NCBI RefSeq assembly: GCF_000003605.2
Contig: NW_003145790.1
Span: forward strand, 269,970-333,969
Direction of reading: 5' to 3'
Source: Saccoglossus kowalevskii
Lineage: Eukaryota; Hemichordata; Enteropneusta; Harrimaniidae
Length of the DNA stretch: 64,000 nucleotides
Shown here: one piece after another, positions 37,691-51,419 of the stretch
Layout: every line of letters begins with the position of its first letter
Numbering within the stretch: the stretch's first letter is position 1
Position numbers and translations under genes: made by a program
Notes under the pieces: model-generated
Told to the model about the DNA's origin: nothing
Seen by the model: the letters and a program-made list of their open reading frames with translations, nothing else
Databases searched by the model: none

Positions 37691-38010
37691 TTAGAGCAGC
37701 TGGCCTGAAAGTTACAGTGTGTTGTTGAGAGGTCCCATTTATTTCAAACAGTGCAGTCTCAATGCGATGAGGTCATGAGAGATGGTGAAGATTGATTTAT
37801 TGATGGGAATATTGTGTTGATCATGTCGAGTAAGGTGAAATTAAAACAGCCAATATAGAAGTGTAGTTGACACTACGGACGGCTACTCCTTCACAACAAG
37901 CCTCTGTCCAATGGTATTTACTACACCTATTTACTTCGTTTATGTGTCGAAATATACTAGAACTTTTGCTAAATTGCTATCTACACCACATGTTCTATGA
38001 AGAGCGTCAA

Positions 38011-38164
38011 CAGGGACAGATACAGAATTTTGTTATAGGGGGGGGGATCTAAACTTTAAAATCGCCAGACTAAGTTTATGATTTTGTTATATTTTACAAA
38101 AACAAATTTAATACATTTTTCAACGGGGAGACCCCAAGAACCCATCCCCCTGGATCCGCCACTG
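38011..38164. mobile_element. hAT-like non-autonomous element
   Basis: The right end CCCCTGGATCCGCCACTG is the reverse complement of the CAGTGGCGGATCCAG-type terminus familiar from animal hAT-like MITEs. The left end CAGGGACAGATACAG is a decayed inverted counterpart, followed by a G10 run. Length is ~154 bases, the same as the element in the 61-kb array. Flanks GTCAACAG and GTCATAAG may be a decayed 8-base target duplication, but the boundary is uncertain. Confidence 0.65.
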
Positions 38165-41100
38165 GTCATAAGCCCTGAATCGAAAATGTCTCAAAAATGT
38201 GAATACACTGTCTATAGAACGCGCACTATACGGACGGTAAATTTTGTTTCGAGGAAATATATTGGAATGCCAGTATACGCAAATACAACCTCCATACCAT
38301 GTGGGAATCATTGAATATAACAATGTATTGTAAATTAGTTCATTATGTTTTTGGAAATGTGACCTCATTAGGTAATTCTTCATAACCTACTGCTTTGCAG
38401 CCCCCAGACGATAGTTGTACATTTCAAGGAATATGATGATTAGGTCAAACATGCTACCACGAATGCCGGCACTAATCCTATAGATATCATTTCTAATTAA
38501 TTTAAATCTGAATATGATTCGTAAGTGCATTTTTTTTTAAATTACCTGTTGTCTATTGAAATTGTTGTCAATGTGACTTGATGAGTTGCTTAGCAACCAC
38601 TGCATAATTCAACCGGAAGTAAATTACTGATAGATAAGTATGTTGATTTGAAAAAAAAAAACAGTCAAATCAAAATTTATGAAAACGCTTTTCCGAAGCG
38701 ACGTAATATAATTTTTTTCAGGGTCCACATGAAAACAGTTAAGCCCAATATTATAATAAAAAGATGATATGAAACACATTTAATCCGATACAGCAAAGAG
38801 GCAATCATTCTCTTTGGTAATCTCACTGGCTCATAATTATATTTTATTACCTAATAATCTTCTTCTTTCAGATTGAAGAAAATACGAGCGACGTAAGAAC
38901 TCACTACGAATGATGCATCTAAAGTACCCCCCCCCCCCGCCTGCTTATTTGAAAATCTGAAACACGGTGAATGTATTTCAGCTTTCGCTTAAACAATGAC
39001 ATGAACGCGGCTTTCATTAACTTGGAATGACCAGTACACTACAGCTGTATTTGCTTTTCGACGGAAATAAATTGACTTGCGTATGTGATAATAAGTACTA
39101 AGAGTATTTTAGGTGTGATTTGCATATGCTTATGCATGATAGTCGAATTGGTGAAATATTTGTGTATAGGATTTTTAAAATCTCAAATTCGGGTTGACAA
39201 ATACGTTCTCAAAGTGTATTTACGCAAGATATATTTTTAGTGGGAATATCGTGCATGTATTTCCCTTTAGTATGATATCGCCCTATTCTCTAATTCTCAT
39301 TTAGTTGGTAGTAATGGATCATTACTGCCAGATTTAGTTTGGTTTTACTGATTTTTTTCTCCATTAGCCTAAGGGCGATGTCAGTAGAAAAGTAATATAA
39401 CATGTGCTTGGGGTCCGTCGTATGTAACGTCTTTAGACATGAGGATTACATATGAGTGTTGTAAGAAGAACGCTATACGTCACATCTGTAGAATAGGGGC
39501 CTAATTACGTATGTGCTAAGAGGCTGTCATACGTCAATTCCGTAGAAATATGCCATATAATTATCTTTATTGACCTACTTGTGCGTCACACTGACAAAGA
39601 GTGCTAATGACAAATGTTTGAGCAATAGCAATGTCCGTCCTCGTTAATCGGTGTGATAATTACTAGTGACGTCAAGAAATGACCAATTTGGCTTTTTAAC
39701 TGATAATAGGCCCAAGACGCGGATGGCCGAAATCTCCTCGACTTTGAGAAAGTCAAGTGACCTGAGATCTCGACGGTCATTTCCGTTTAAGGTCTAATGA
39801 AGGTGCATACCACGGGTTATTTGATTCCTTGTTGAAAATGCGTTTATGAAAAAATGTACACGTTTTGTTGAGCGTCTTATAAAACATTTTTATATGAACT
39901 ACTAGAGAAAATAATTACCATGGATATATTGTACGTTCTATTTTACGTATTTTACGAGTTCCGAAAAAATAGGATTTCCCAATAAGTAATAAAGTAATAA
40001 AGTTTTAATAACAACAGAAAATTTATGTTCAACTTACTGGTATATGTATTACAATTGTTCCCAGTTATTTCATATATGCCACTGAAAAATTCCATCACTT
40101 ATAATAATTTATATTAAACAACATCGTTTAGGTCATGGGGTTGGGGTTCGTACTGTTACCTGTGTTTCTTGAAACGTTCTTGGTATTAAAGAAGGATTTA
40201 TCCGGTTACAATGGCCATCAATGAATCGTTCATATCCACAAGCAGTGGCAAACATCCACATGAAACTTATATAATAAACAGGCATACAACGAACATATAA
40301 ACATACGAGACAAGATTCAAGCTCACGGCCACATTAATGCCCATTATGTTTTCCATCACGCGTTATACATTTGAACATTCGGAGATCGTCGATTGTTGTG
40401 TTGTCCTTCGCGTATATGGCATTGTGTCATTCAGTATATTTCAGATATTGAAGTATTCGGGGCTCAGTGTCTGTTACGTTGTCATTCAGACATATTCTAC
40501 TGACCATTTAAAAATCATTGCGGCTATGTTTTCCACCATGATGTATATGGCAATATGCCATTCGGACAATACTTTTTATTATAGTCTATTTTAGATATAA
40601 ATTACTTGGCATAGTACTATATATATAAACGATCATGACACGTGATAATAAATGTTTCAGTTGAGTTATAGCATATTTTATTTGGAAATATGAGTATAGT
40701 ATCGTAATATACTATTGTCATGGCAGCATTCACAGAAGGCGAATACCGGTGCTGGAAATTCTGTCAATGGCATACTGGACTAGCGGAGAAGGTACTTTTC
40801 ATGTTAATATCATTGACGAATACAGCATCTCTCGAAATTAGTTGTAAAGAAAATGTCACCCCGATGAAGATGTGAATCTTTCGGCAGAAACAATTTCCCA
40901 TAAATTACGCAATGAAAGCATCGCCACGTGACCGTACACTTCAAATGTTTCCTTTGTTTGTATTTTTGGATGATGCGGAAGTCAGTTATTCTATCCCATT
41001 GAAGATGTGGGGTTCTAATATTTGAAAAATCCTCGAACTCCGAATTATTCCATGTCCTTTGTTTTGTTTGTTTTACAGTCGTCGGAACATGAGTAATTCT

Positions 41101-42578
41101 TCCCTCAAAATGATTACCATTGATAAAGCAATGATCTGAAACAAAACAAATTTTGGAAACAAAAAACAAAAACAAAAAACGGAACGGCAATATAATGCTT
41201 TAATGCTACGCATCATATATATATATATATGAAACGTTGTGTCTCGATTGTCGATAAAATCGGTAAAATGTTTAATGCCATTCGCTTCTCTACTTGTATT
41301 GGAAAATTGTAATATAAACGACCATTCAACAATCAAACATACCACGACATGCGCTTGCGCGGGTTTAATAAAAACTGGGCACGTAATCCTGCGTTGTGTT
41401 GAATGTAATGAAAACAATAAAATCTAAAAACGAGTTGCAGCTGGATGACTCTTTGGTTTTATCCTTTCCCGTAAGACTGTGGGGTGTAATTGCTCCCAGT
41501 TGATCAATTAACATGGTAAGCGTTTAGGAGTGTAACATACACATGAACTAAATCGCATTTTTTGTATAACTGTAACAACTATACATATAGAATATAAATG
41601 TGATTTGTGCCGACGTTATTCTTTTTATGTAAAACAATGAACCACTCAACATTTAAAGTGTACTTATCGCGAAATGTAGACTGGTCATTACAGCTCCACC
41701 TACTTAAAATAAGTTTGATCATGCTGCAGCCATTGTAATGCGATAAACGTTTTACCCTTATCTGCAACATATAGCATGATATAGAAACCACGAATAAATG
41801 CCTAAACGGCGTCTCGCACGCTAACATTATACGCAATTATTCAACGAAATGCGAGTTTTATTTGCAAAATCAAATATTACTAGGAAAATATTATGTTTCT
41901 ATATGATGTCACGAAAGTATATGTACGATATTTTTTTTTTAAATGCCATTGCCCATATTAGGACATTCGATGAAACCATTTCTATACAATATGAGATAAT
42001 GTACTATTATTGTTGTATTATTGGAACCGATCTTTCTCTGAATATGCATTTCAACATTTTAACGTTTAATTTGATGTACGAAAAAGCGTTAAACCATTCC
42101 GGTTTCTGGGACATGAGTATAATAGCATAATAATACAAGTGAACTCAAATCGCTTCACTTATGATTTTAGCTCAGAGTGATTGATGGTGTCACTTATGGT
42201 GAACGATCGTGATATGCTAATTATTATTTAATACTCCACTTCTTGGTTATATATCATATAGATCTGTCATTCATCACTTGATCAAATATAGTTGAGTAAT
42301 TCTTAGTTGTTTTATACTTCTGAACAGTTTGCCAGTTGTTTTCTTTTTGTATTTTCTTTTTGTGAATTTTTGTATTGTTGAATTTGTACATTGATCGAGT
42401 AAAATGTAAAATGTTGCCATGCTGGTTTTTGATATACAAAAACATACATATATCTTAAATATAATAACATTTTGAACTCGGGGGGGGGAGTAGTAAATAT
42501 TTTTTAATGAAAACAAGTCACTTCGCGATGAGCATCTTTTGCGGTCAGTAATATTTACGAACATTTTTGTTCACTATT
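38165..42578. other. Unassigned AT-rich DNA
   Basis: No gene supported. Minor features are a C12 run near 38927, an imperfect three-fold repetition of ATACGTCA and TAGAATA-type words at 39415-39560, and an (AT)n tract at 41216-41230. Frames at 40337-40594, 40810-41190 and 41073-41417 lack domains. Confidence 0.35.
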
Positions 42579-43490
42579 GGCGATCCGCTCCACTAGGATT
42601 GCCCTTAAAATCAATTTTGTGTGTCTGTGTGTGTGATTTCCAGTGTTTTCACGTATTAATTCTTCTGTGATTTTTTTGGCTTGGCCTATTTCCCTCAAAC
42701 GTGGCAGGCAGGTCACACCATCACTCTAGTTATTAGGTAAAATCTGAAAAAAATGGCTCCCGTTGCCATAGTAACAGCCAAAAATTGTTTTTTTTGGATG
42801 GCTTCGTGCCAAATGTATCTCCTTCTACAAATTTAGAATAACACCCCTCAGACATAGCTCATTCTACTCAGCTTGAGTGTGGGCATGAAGTTGAATTTTT
42901 GATATCTTTTTTTTTTATTACCGAGAAATTTGACTCTTCTGTGATTTTTTTGGTTGGGCCGATTTGGTTCAAACTTGGCAACAAAGTCGTAAAGAATAGT
43001 CCAGGGGAATTACATTTTCGAAACTGTAAAACTACTAGATGACACAATTCACTGCAAAATTCCATTTTCACTGTAAACTGTAAAAACGTCTTTTTTCCTT
43101 GTAAATTGTGAAAAGCCCTTTTTATTTCCCGTCAAACTGGATCATGTTTTTTTTTATTTTGGCTACGTTGCACACTGGTAAGAGATCACGGGCGCCAACA
43201 TTGTTACACTGTATCAACGTAATCCCAACGCAACTTTGAACTATGAATGAACTGTAAATGCTGCCTCCAATCTAGAAAATACTATCGCAAAACGGTTGGA
43301 AATAATAAATTTAACAGCAGAATACAATAAAGTGACTTCTAAAGACTGAACGTTTTTTTTTTTTTGCGAACTTCGTATACGGGGCCAGGTTTTATTTATA
43401 AACTGACGTTAGCTTCACGTTCATGTCCTACCATGGCACCAGCCGAAAACATGATGTTGCTTGTTTTTGAGCGGAGTGGAGAGGATCGCC
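42579..43490 (+). mobile_element. Non-autonomous inverted-repeat element with 3' hairpin
   Basis: The left end GGCGATCCGCTCCAC pairs with the right end GTGGAGAGGATCGCC. Immediately beyond lies the hairpin AGCC-TACC-GGCT and then TGTTTTATAAA, the same layout as the 3' end of the 8008 element. The interior has repeated GATTTTTTTGG-T-GGCC segments (about 42665 and 42940) but no transposase. The true 3' boundary may be near 43515. Confidence 0.65.
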
Positions 43491-43712
43491 AACCAGCCTA
43501 CCGGCTTGTTTTATAAACTGGTTTGGCAATTCCCACCACCAATTAAACCATGTCACTGCATTTCGGCTACTTTTCCAACAAATCCTAAATCACTCGATAA
43601 TTTTGTGTACTTTACATTTGTACTATGATTACATTTTAAGTTTTGATAATTTTAACGCATACATGTACACTCACAAAAATACCCCTAAAATAAGAGAAAT
43701 TAGGATATCACA

Positions 43713-45102
43713 GCTGCTGATCGAAAACGTAATTATAGCGATATAAGATGGATCAAAATTACGTTTTTAAAAAACGTTATAATAACCAAAAACATGAGTC
43801 CAACTTTATAACTTTAATAAATGATGCATTTACAATGTAAATAATTATGTTATAACGACATTTTCAAAAAAACAGCATAATTATGCTTTGCAATATCATA
43901 CTAATAACGTTTTTTATTATAACGTAATTGTATAACGTTATAATACTGTTATTTTTAAATGCCACATATGTATCTTCTCTGGGTACGTCATAGTGACGTT
44001 TGCCAAAAAATGCTTGTATTGTAGTTTTAAATGTCATAACTTTAGTGTCATTTAAAAAAAACATTATTATAATGGTATTTTATAACAGAAAAATACAGTC
44101 CTTTTTATGTGATTTATTTACGTAAATTGTCATAATGCCATAATTACGTTTTTCAGTGATGCATAAAATACGTTGTATACCGTTATTAAAAATAAACTGA
44201 TATGATAGTAATATACTTACTTTATTTAACAATACAATATCGCCATTTACACACAAAATTACATTGTAATATAATTGGAACCTTTATACTAAAATACGAG
44301 TTGTATACTTGTGTAATTTCAAAAAAAAATCATGATTTTCCGGCAACAGCACTCGGACATTTTATCATTTAATTTCCTTTTCCAACAACATTATTCTGAA
44401 ACACAAACAAAGCAAGAAATGTTACGAAAGTAAGTTCATTTAAATACAATTTGTCCCCGAACCACCAACACAGGGAAAAACAAAATTCAAATTTGCCAGC
44501 AAGTTCAAAATGGCCGGTCTCTGCCTCGCGNNNNNNNNNNNNNNNNNNNNNNNNNNNNNNNNNNNNNNNNNNNNNNNNNNNNNNNNNNNNNNNNNNNNNN
44601 NNNNNNNNNNNNNNNNNNNNNNNNNNNNNNNNNNNNNNNNNNNNNNNNNNNNNNNNNNNNNNNNNNNNNNNNNNNNNNNNNNNNNNNNNNNNNNNNNNNN
44701 NNNNNNNNNNNNNNNNNNNNNAAAATAGTTCATATTGAGCCTCATTTTATTACGTTATCATAACGTTTGAAATAAAAATATTATAAATACGTTATGTGAA
44801 AACATTGATAGGAAATTATTTAATGATAGTCCAATACTGATATATAATAACATAATAAATACATTGTAGAAAATTACGTTATAATGATGTAATTAGAAAA
44901 TGTTTCGATGTCATGATTTTTCAGATGGTTTTTATGACGTCTCAAAAATACGTTGCAAAATTATAGTTCTAAACGTCATAATGCCGTTTTCAAAAAAAAC
45001 GTATTTTCACCATAACAATAAATAACAGTATAATTACGTAATTAATTATATCATAATTACGTTTCATATGATAACGCTATAATTACGTTTTCAATCAGCA
45101 TC
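43713..45102. mobile_element. AT-rich inverted-repeat element interrupted by the assembly gap
   Basis: The left terminus GCTGATCGAAAACGTAATTA followed by TAGCG (43713-43744) is matched by the right terminus TAGCG-TTATC read inverted at 45070-45102 (GCTGATTGAAAACGTAATTA). Inside, ACGTTAT, ATAACGT and AATTACGTTTT recur in both orientations at high density. Part of the interior is missing (44531-44721). No protein is encoded in the visible part. Confidence 0.75.
44531..44721. other. Assembly gap, 191 N
   Basis: Unknown sequence within the palindrome-rich element, likely an assembly failure caused by it. Open frames crossing it are artefacts. The true length is unknown. Confidence 1.
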
Positions 45103-48100
45103 TATGTAGCCTTGACAAAAAGGCATTATTTTTCTTTGCCTTAATATTGCATTTTTTTTTTATATCTGTGTAACTTCATGTGGGAATCCTGATGAAATTT
45201 AAAATTCAGTTCACAACGGTTTTGCAATATTAGTGGCTGTGAACTTGTCCATGGAGACTGCAAGTTAATAAATACTGTATTCACTGACATTTATTTTGTT
45301 TCCACACTATCTTTTTCTTACTGGTGTGGCTACAGTGACTGTGAAGTGTTTGTGTTTTGTCGATTGTTGTCAGTTGTTTGTTTTGTGTTCTTGGAATTTT
45401 GTAAAAAAAATCAACAACGGTTAAATAAGTATGGTATTTCCATTTTGCAGTATATCGTAAAACAGTACTTGTATACTTTGTTATCCAGCATAAATATCAG
45501 ATTGTTCGGAAGAATGATGTTGTAAATTTCGTTCATTAATGTTGTAAGATGACGCTTTCTCCGGGCCTTCAGAGTCCCATGTTGACTTTGTCCCGGTCCA
45601 TTTACTCACTTGTTGTCAGCGTCTGAGTGGTACGACCACTCGACCAAGTGAACGTCAGAATATTAAAAAAACAGAAACCTGAAAATCAGTTGCCCATTCT
45701 AAGAGAGCCGCAAAACCAAAACAATCTTTCGGCCGTCGCCGTCCACAGCAGCGATATGATTTTACACATCGAAATTGAGAATCGCATGTGTAGACATATT
45801 GCATAGAAATGAACAATAAATACATCTATCCCGGCCATCAATCGAATCATCAATCTTCATGAGTGACGTAACTGGCATTTCCATCTATTTGCTTCTATTC
45901 CCACTATCCTAAAACTCTCAAGTGAATATTGTCAAATTCGTGAGTGTGCGTATTTTCGTACAGTGGCGTAAATATTGCTACAATCAAAGACGCGCTGAAC
46001 AGAAAGTCAATTCTGGGCTAGTACCATTGTCAAATTCTGGGGAGTAGATGGCTATTTATATGGGAGACGTTACAATAAGGAACTATTAAAATTGTTCGAT
46101 TTGCATATCAAAATCCTTTATTGGAACAGAGCATGTTCTATATTTACCAAAAAACAAAAAAGTTATTATGTTTCTAGACACACAACAGACTCGAAACAAT
46201 AGAAACCGTCCGATCCGAGCGACCTTCGTTTTTGAAAATCGAGTCTTATCGCCCTTGCGTTTCCGAGCAAAAAAACGTTGAGGACAAAACTGACCGATTT
46301 TCGCCCAATCTTGTATGAATTTTTCATAATTTAGCTAATTCAATCCAGCGGTTAGATAGAGTATTTATTAGAGACGCCCGGAGAACCCAAATTTAGGACG
46401 TAAATCGCTCCGGCGACTAAAAATCGGCGAAAATGGCCAAGGGGGTGAGGGACTGCATTTCAAAAACATATTTTATATATAGGGTATATAATAATAATAA
46501 TATTGTTTGAGGGCGCATGTCAAAAATGAAATACAGGACCTGTTTGTTTTCAATAATACAAATATATACCATATCTCATGGCAGTTTATTGTAATAAAGA
46601 AGTGCAATTTTATATATCTCCGATATTATGTAATACAAATTGGTCTTTGGAATCAGATTGACCTTTTGACATCATGATTGACTATCGCTGAATAAGAAAA
46701 CGTCTCAAGATATTGGTGAATATTTCTAGTACTTTTATACGTTGGCTAGATTGCGTATATGATATAACATAGCATATATATGTGGGATGTTATTTTAAAC
46801 TCTCCCAATCTATATGTCCATGAATTTATTTAACCGCTATTTATTTAAATAGCGATTTGGGAAACGTTCACGGTTTGAATTAACTTATATGTTACCAATG
46901 CATGGCTAAAACCGTAAACTTGTTGGTGTCTCCACAAATTTATCAATCGTAATAGGGTAAATTGGTAAACGGCGTCCATGCCCGCGCGATCGGTTATGCA
47001 AATTACCCAGAACCCTTCATGATGTCTTAGATATGCCCCCAAAATCTACGATCTTAGTTTGTAGCCTCTGCATGCTGCGAAATAGATACATGGAAACAAC
47101 AGGATATAAAATTCGTGACCCTCCAATATCAGATTTATTAAACCCGTGTAGTAATTTTCATTTGTTCCTCGCCAAAGGCTCGGGCAAAATGAAAGTCATT
47201 ATCCACTATATAGCAATCGGAAGCTTGTATCGATACAATATTGCTAATAAAATTTCAAATTTGGCATTTCATAACAGAGTTATAATCTGTTGTTATGTTT
47301 AAAAACATAACATTTAAATTATTATTGTGTACAACTACTTTCTTTTAACTTTCCATCCAAGAAAAAATAATATGAAGTTATTACGAAGTATGCACGAAGA
47401 CACCGGAGTATCGAATGACGCGCGGCGGAGGTCGATGCGATGGTGTACTGTCTGAGTGCATACTGTAAGGTACCCTCGTAATAACTTTATTATTATACAT
47501 ATTTTCCTTCCAAGGATACATCATGGGAGTGCCGAAATCTAAAAACTTCTTTGTGTGGAGTCTGGTCAAACTCCGGTGGCAGCCATGTTGTTGTTTTTTT
47601 ATTAGAGGACGCTTAGGCGCGTATTCATTCTATATTCGGAATTCGCATTTCCTAATATGGTAGGATGAAAATACCCCCGTAAAATACCGCAAAATTACGG
47701 CACGCTGTAACTTATGGCGTTACGGTGACAGATGCATAATAATAGAGATTATTACCACTTATATGTAAATAGAATGCTTAATATGAAATAGTATTTTTGC
47801 AGTGTTTAGGCGTGGTGACACGAGCACCAGTTCGAATCACGGGTTCGTGTTATAATGTATGTATATTTTCGTTTACCGGTGATCACAATAACTTCACGCA
47901 ATGATTGTGGAAAGAACCCCCCTTCCCCCGGGAATAAACGTAATGTGTAGGGTTTATATTAAGCTATGAATATTTGATTTATATGTGTTATATTTTTTAT
48001 GCTGTTAGTATACGTCAGAGATTCGACTTCCGCATTACCAACTAGTCACAGTGGGACTGTACTCATTACACTCCATTTGAAAATGTTGTTTCTAGAACAG

Positions 48101-48881
48101 TGACTGCGGCGTAATGAAGAGCACGCATGCCTGCAGTGGCGAAGCGCTTAACTGTGTTCTATGTTTAGTGTTGTAACGAATTTATAGTCGTTTGCCTGAA
48201 TTTACATAATGGTGTTATTAACTCAGTCAACGCATATGATACAAAAGTGCTTTTTTTATCATATTGCTACTAGTTTGTGTGAATTTTACTCGAAATAATA
48301 CAGCTTTACACTCGAAAGATATCAAAACTTATAAATTCGTAAGGTTCAAATGATGTTCTATTCTATGTATGCAGTGTGAATGTGAATAACATAAAATGTA
48401 ACTGTCTAATTCGCCTTGAGGTTTCAGTCTTTAATGATGAGAAATATTGAGGCTTTTCATCTCTTACAAATCGACTAATTTACTGTCTCTGAATCCAGTC
48501 ACGCACACGCATTTTTTTTTGCTTAGAGCGCTCACCGGTGCGTGTTTTATAAAGTCACCGCACGCTGTGCAACTGATCAGAACCGCACCTAGTTGAATGT
48601 TACCTCATAAAAGGAACGTTTTCGAGTGTGAATAATTGTCTTCTCGACGTCAGACGCCAGCCACTCGATGTGTTATATTATAATGCTATAATAACTGAGC
48701 ACTTGTTCGCAATTAGTGTGTTTGTAATATTTGATACGTTTATAATAATGTGTGCGTCTAACGACAAGCGCCAAGACGTAGATGCTTAGACTATATTATT
48801 TAGTCACTTTTTTTATTAAAACTCATCTTTTTTTTCAATTTTCAAGTGTAGATGTTAATATACTGGGAGAAATTTGAACAC
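45103..48881. other. Unassigned AT-rich DNA
   Basis: No gene supported. One nested hairpin lies at 45607-45650: outer CACTTG and CAAGTG, inner GAGTGGT-ACG-ACCACTC. A tRNA B-box-like word, AGTTCGAATCA, occurs near 47830 without a matching A box or cloverleaf. Confidence 0.35.
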
Positions 48882-48980
48882 TGTATCGTCAGTTGACAAC
48901 ACGGGAGGTGAATACTTCTTTCATTACAAAATATAGTTTGTTAGGACTTTATTTTTTTCATAATTGCTTGTGATTTACAT
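48882..48980 (+). repeat. ~100-base direct repeat, copy A
   Basis: Starts TGTATCGTCAGTT and continues AGGTGAATACTT, TTTCAT-ACAAAATATA, TAGGACTTTATTTTTTT and ends TTGTGATTTACAT. Copy B is at 49351-49450. Between them is an inverted-repeat segment. Confidence 0.85.
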
Positions 48981-49340
48981 AATAGACCATTTTCCGTTCA
49001 CTGCGAGAATCATGCGTTATGCGTGAAATCGAACGTAAAAACAAAGGTCATAGCGTCGTAGTCGCGTCAAACATCGCGTGGGATTCGACAAACGCGAAAG
49101 TATTTCGGGGACATTTCCATGCTTAATAATGTGCTGTCCACATTTGATGATAGGCAATTTCAATTAAGTAAGGGTATTCGGAAGCAATATTCCTCTGTCG
49201 AAGATCGGCCGGCCAATGTAAGCTACGAAATAAAGAAATTCTAGTTCAAAATCAAATCGTTCGATTTTTGCGGCAGACATTCGACGCGCGTCTTTCATGC
49301 ATCTCGCGAGATCTCGCAATTGTACGGAAAATCATCTATT
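48981..49340. mobile_element. Inverted-repeat element (MITE-like) between direct repeats
   Basis: The left end AATAGACCATTTTCCGTTCA with CTGCGAGA aligns to the inverted right end AATAGATGATTTTCCGTACA with ATTGCGAGA. The match continues loosely for ~45 bases. It may reach outward into GATTTAC on both sides. About 360 bases, non-coding. Confidence 0.7.
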
Positions 49341-49350
49341 GTAAATCGTC

Positions 49351-49450
49351 TGTATCGTCAGTTAAAAACACGAAAGGTGAATACTTGTTTCATCACAAAA
49401 TATACATTTTTAGGACTTTATTTTTTTATAATTGTTTGTGATTTACATAA
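49351..49450 (+). repeat. ~100-base direct repeat, copy B
   Basis: Matches copy A (48882-48980) along its whole length, from TGTATCGTCAGTT to TTGTGATTTACATAAT. Confidence 0.85.
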
Positions 49451-51419
49451 TTAATGTGGTTTGTAAATAAAACAAGTGTCTATCTATTCAAGGGATATTT
49501 CCAGATATTTCACTATAAAAAATAGCGTGTGAACGAACACAGAAAAGATTAATTTTATAATATTTATAAAGACCTTTTTTTACATACTCTTGTACAAATA
49601 GGAATATTATGCAAATTAGAAAATTAGCTTCCAATGGATTTTTTTAAAAAGCTTTGAAATTTCAAACGTCCATCGCCTTGTGTTTCCCCTAAGTGTGAGG
49701 ATAGGATTGAACGTTAAATGTAAATGTGATTGTCATGCAAAACGTAAATAAGTTTAATTTTAATTTCATATATATATAATGGTACGTCTTAAATATCATT
49801 TTCTTCATTTAATTGCTCATTCAAAAATGAATGAGACCCATTAACATTTGTTATGGCATCAAAAGCGGATAAAGAAGAACCAAGACTCGATCATCTTGCC
49901 CACAGCATTAAGAACGTCCTGTGTTAAAAAAAATCATCGTTTTCAATAGCGAAAAAAGCACAATAGCAAAAATTGACGTCAGGTAATCCCTTAGACAGAC
50001 ATTGCTACAGTATATGCACTTAGTCTACCACATTCGTCTGTATCTATGTTTTGAAATTGCAGATTGATATAGTACCATGCTTAGTAACGTTTAGAGAATA
50101 TCTGAATCACGCATCAGTTTCAACACGTTTTACCCCAGTTGCTAACAACGTATATTTATAAATAGACCGCGTAGCCGCAAAACAGCGCGTAGCGTACGCG
50201 CAAGTTCGTGGACAATGTGCCTAGAGGATGACGGCATACTAAAAAAAAAACGCTAAATTTAGTGACACCACATGCTAGGTCAATTTCTGAATTTACAAAC
50301 AATTACTCGAACGTCACAGTCAATTTTTTTTTCCGTTGTCACCCATTCTAAATCGCTGGAGTTTTATGTTTTCCCAAATCGACCGATTCATGAATATATA
50401 TATTCACAATACGCAGAGTTTGGTAAGCTATTTTGACGGATAAACACTGTTGAAAGACCGCTATGATTTATTATCAACATGAAGTAAGCACGATTTAGTT
50501 TTTATGTTCAGGTGAGCTCTTAAAATTGCTGTGCTAAACAACGGTTAGTTCCCCAGGTCGGCTTTGATCCGCATTTATTTAGCCATTCTAGAGATCGCAT
50601 AAGTATTCACGGACCCAAATGAACGTGGCGCAGGGTGGCTTCTTATAAGGCTTGACGCGTTCTAATAATTAGAATAATTATAAAATTAAAATCAACCTTG
50701 TGTCAGCTTGTACGTGAGAGTACGCAGCTAGTGCATACACACAGGTCATATAAGAAACGTTGAAACGTGCTGCCAAATCATCTTCGTTTATAAACCTCGA
50801 GTCCGCACTGGTAACGAGCACATTGTGCATATAGTATGATGCGTTAAAATGTGTTGATGTTAAGATTTGGATTAATTTTCTCGTGTAATATCTATTATTT
50901 AAAACAGCTCCATTAGGAAACTGAAAGAAATTACATTCTTTGCTTTTCTTATACTCAAGTAATTTGAATAACTATTATTAAAAGTCAGGGAGTTGTCAAG
51001 GTATGTATCACCAATCAAAGCCTTCGTACAACAGTTTCAGTCGAAATTTTCTAATAATTTTTCAATATCGTAATGTAGGCATACACACACATTTGAAATA
51101 CTAATATATCAAATGCAACCTTTAAATCAATGTGAAACGACGCTCTTGTGCCTTCAAACATTATGACTGTTTCTCGCAAAAATGGTTATTACTGATATTT
51201 CTATCATTTCTTTGTTGATTGTAGGCCACTGATTACAAATCATGATCAACATCAGTTTCACAGTTTACTTAGAATCAAAATATTTAGGTTGATATGAGAT
51301 TACAATCTGTTTTTGAAAACCCGAATCTATGAGCTGGTACCTAGTCTCGAACAGTAACATGTACAATAATTTTGAACAACCTAGGCTTACTATGCTATCT
51401 AAATGTTTCAGGAAGTCAT
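49451..51419. other. Unassigned AT-rich DNA
   Basis: Nothing recognised apart from CG-rich words near 50165-50220. Confidence 0.3.

Noticed and set aside
44440-44745. Open frames on both strands across the N run
   Set aside because: They are mostly unknown residues created by the assembly gap.
47805-47860. Possible tRNA or tRNA-derived SINE (AGTTCGAATCA resembles a B box)
   Set aside because: The candidate A box is only ~23 bases upstream and no cloverleaf can be drawn.
48882-49450. Miniature LTR (TRIM) element, because copy A starts TG and ends near CA
   Set aside because: No matching 5-base target duplication, primer-binding site or polypurine tract; the interior has terminal inverted repeats instead.
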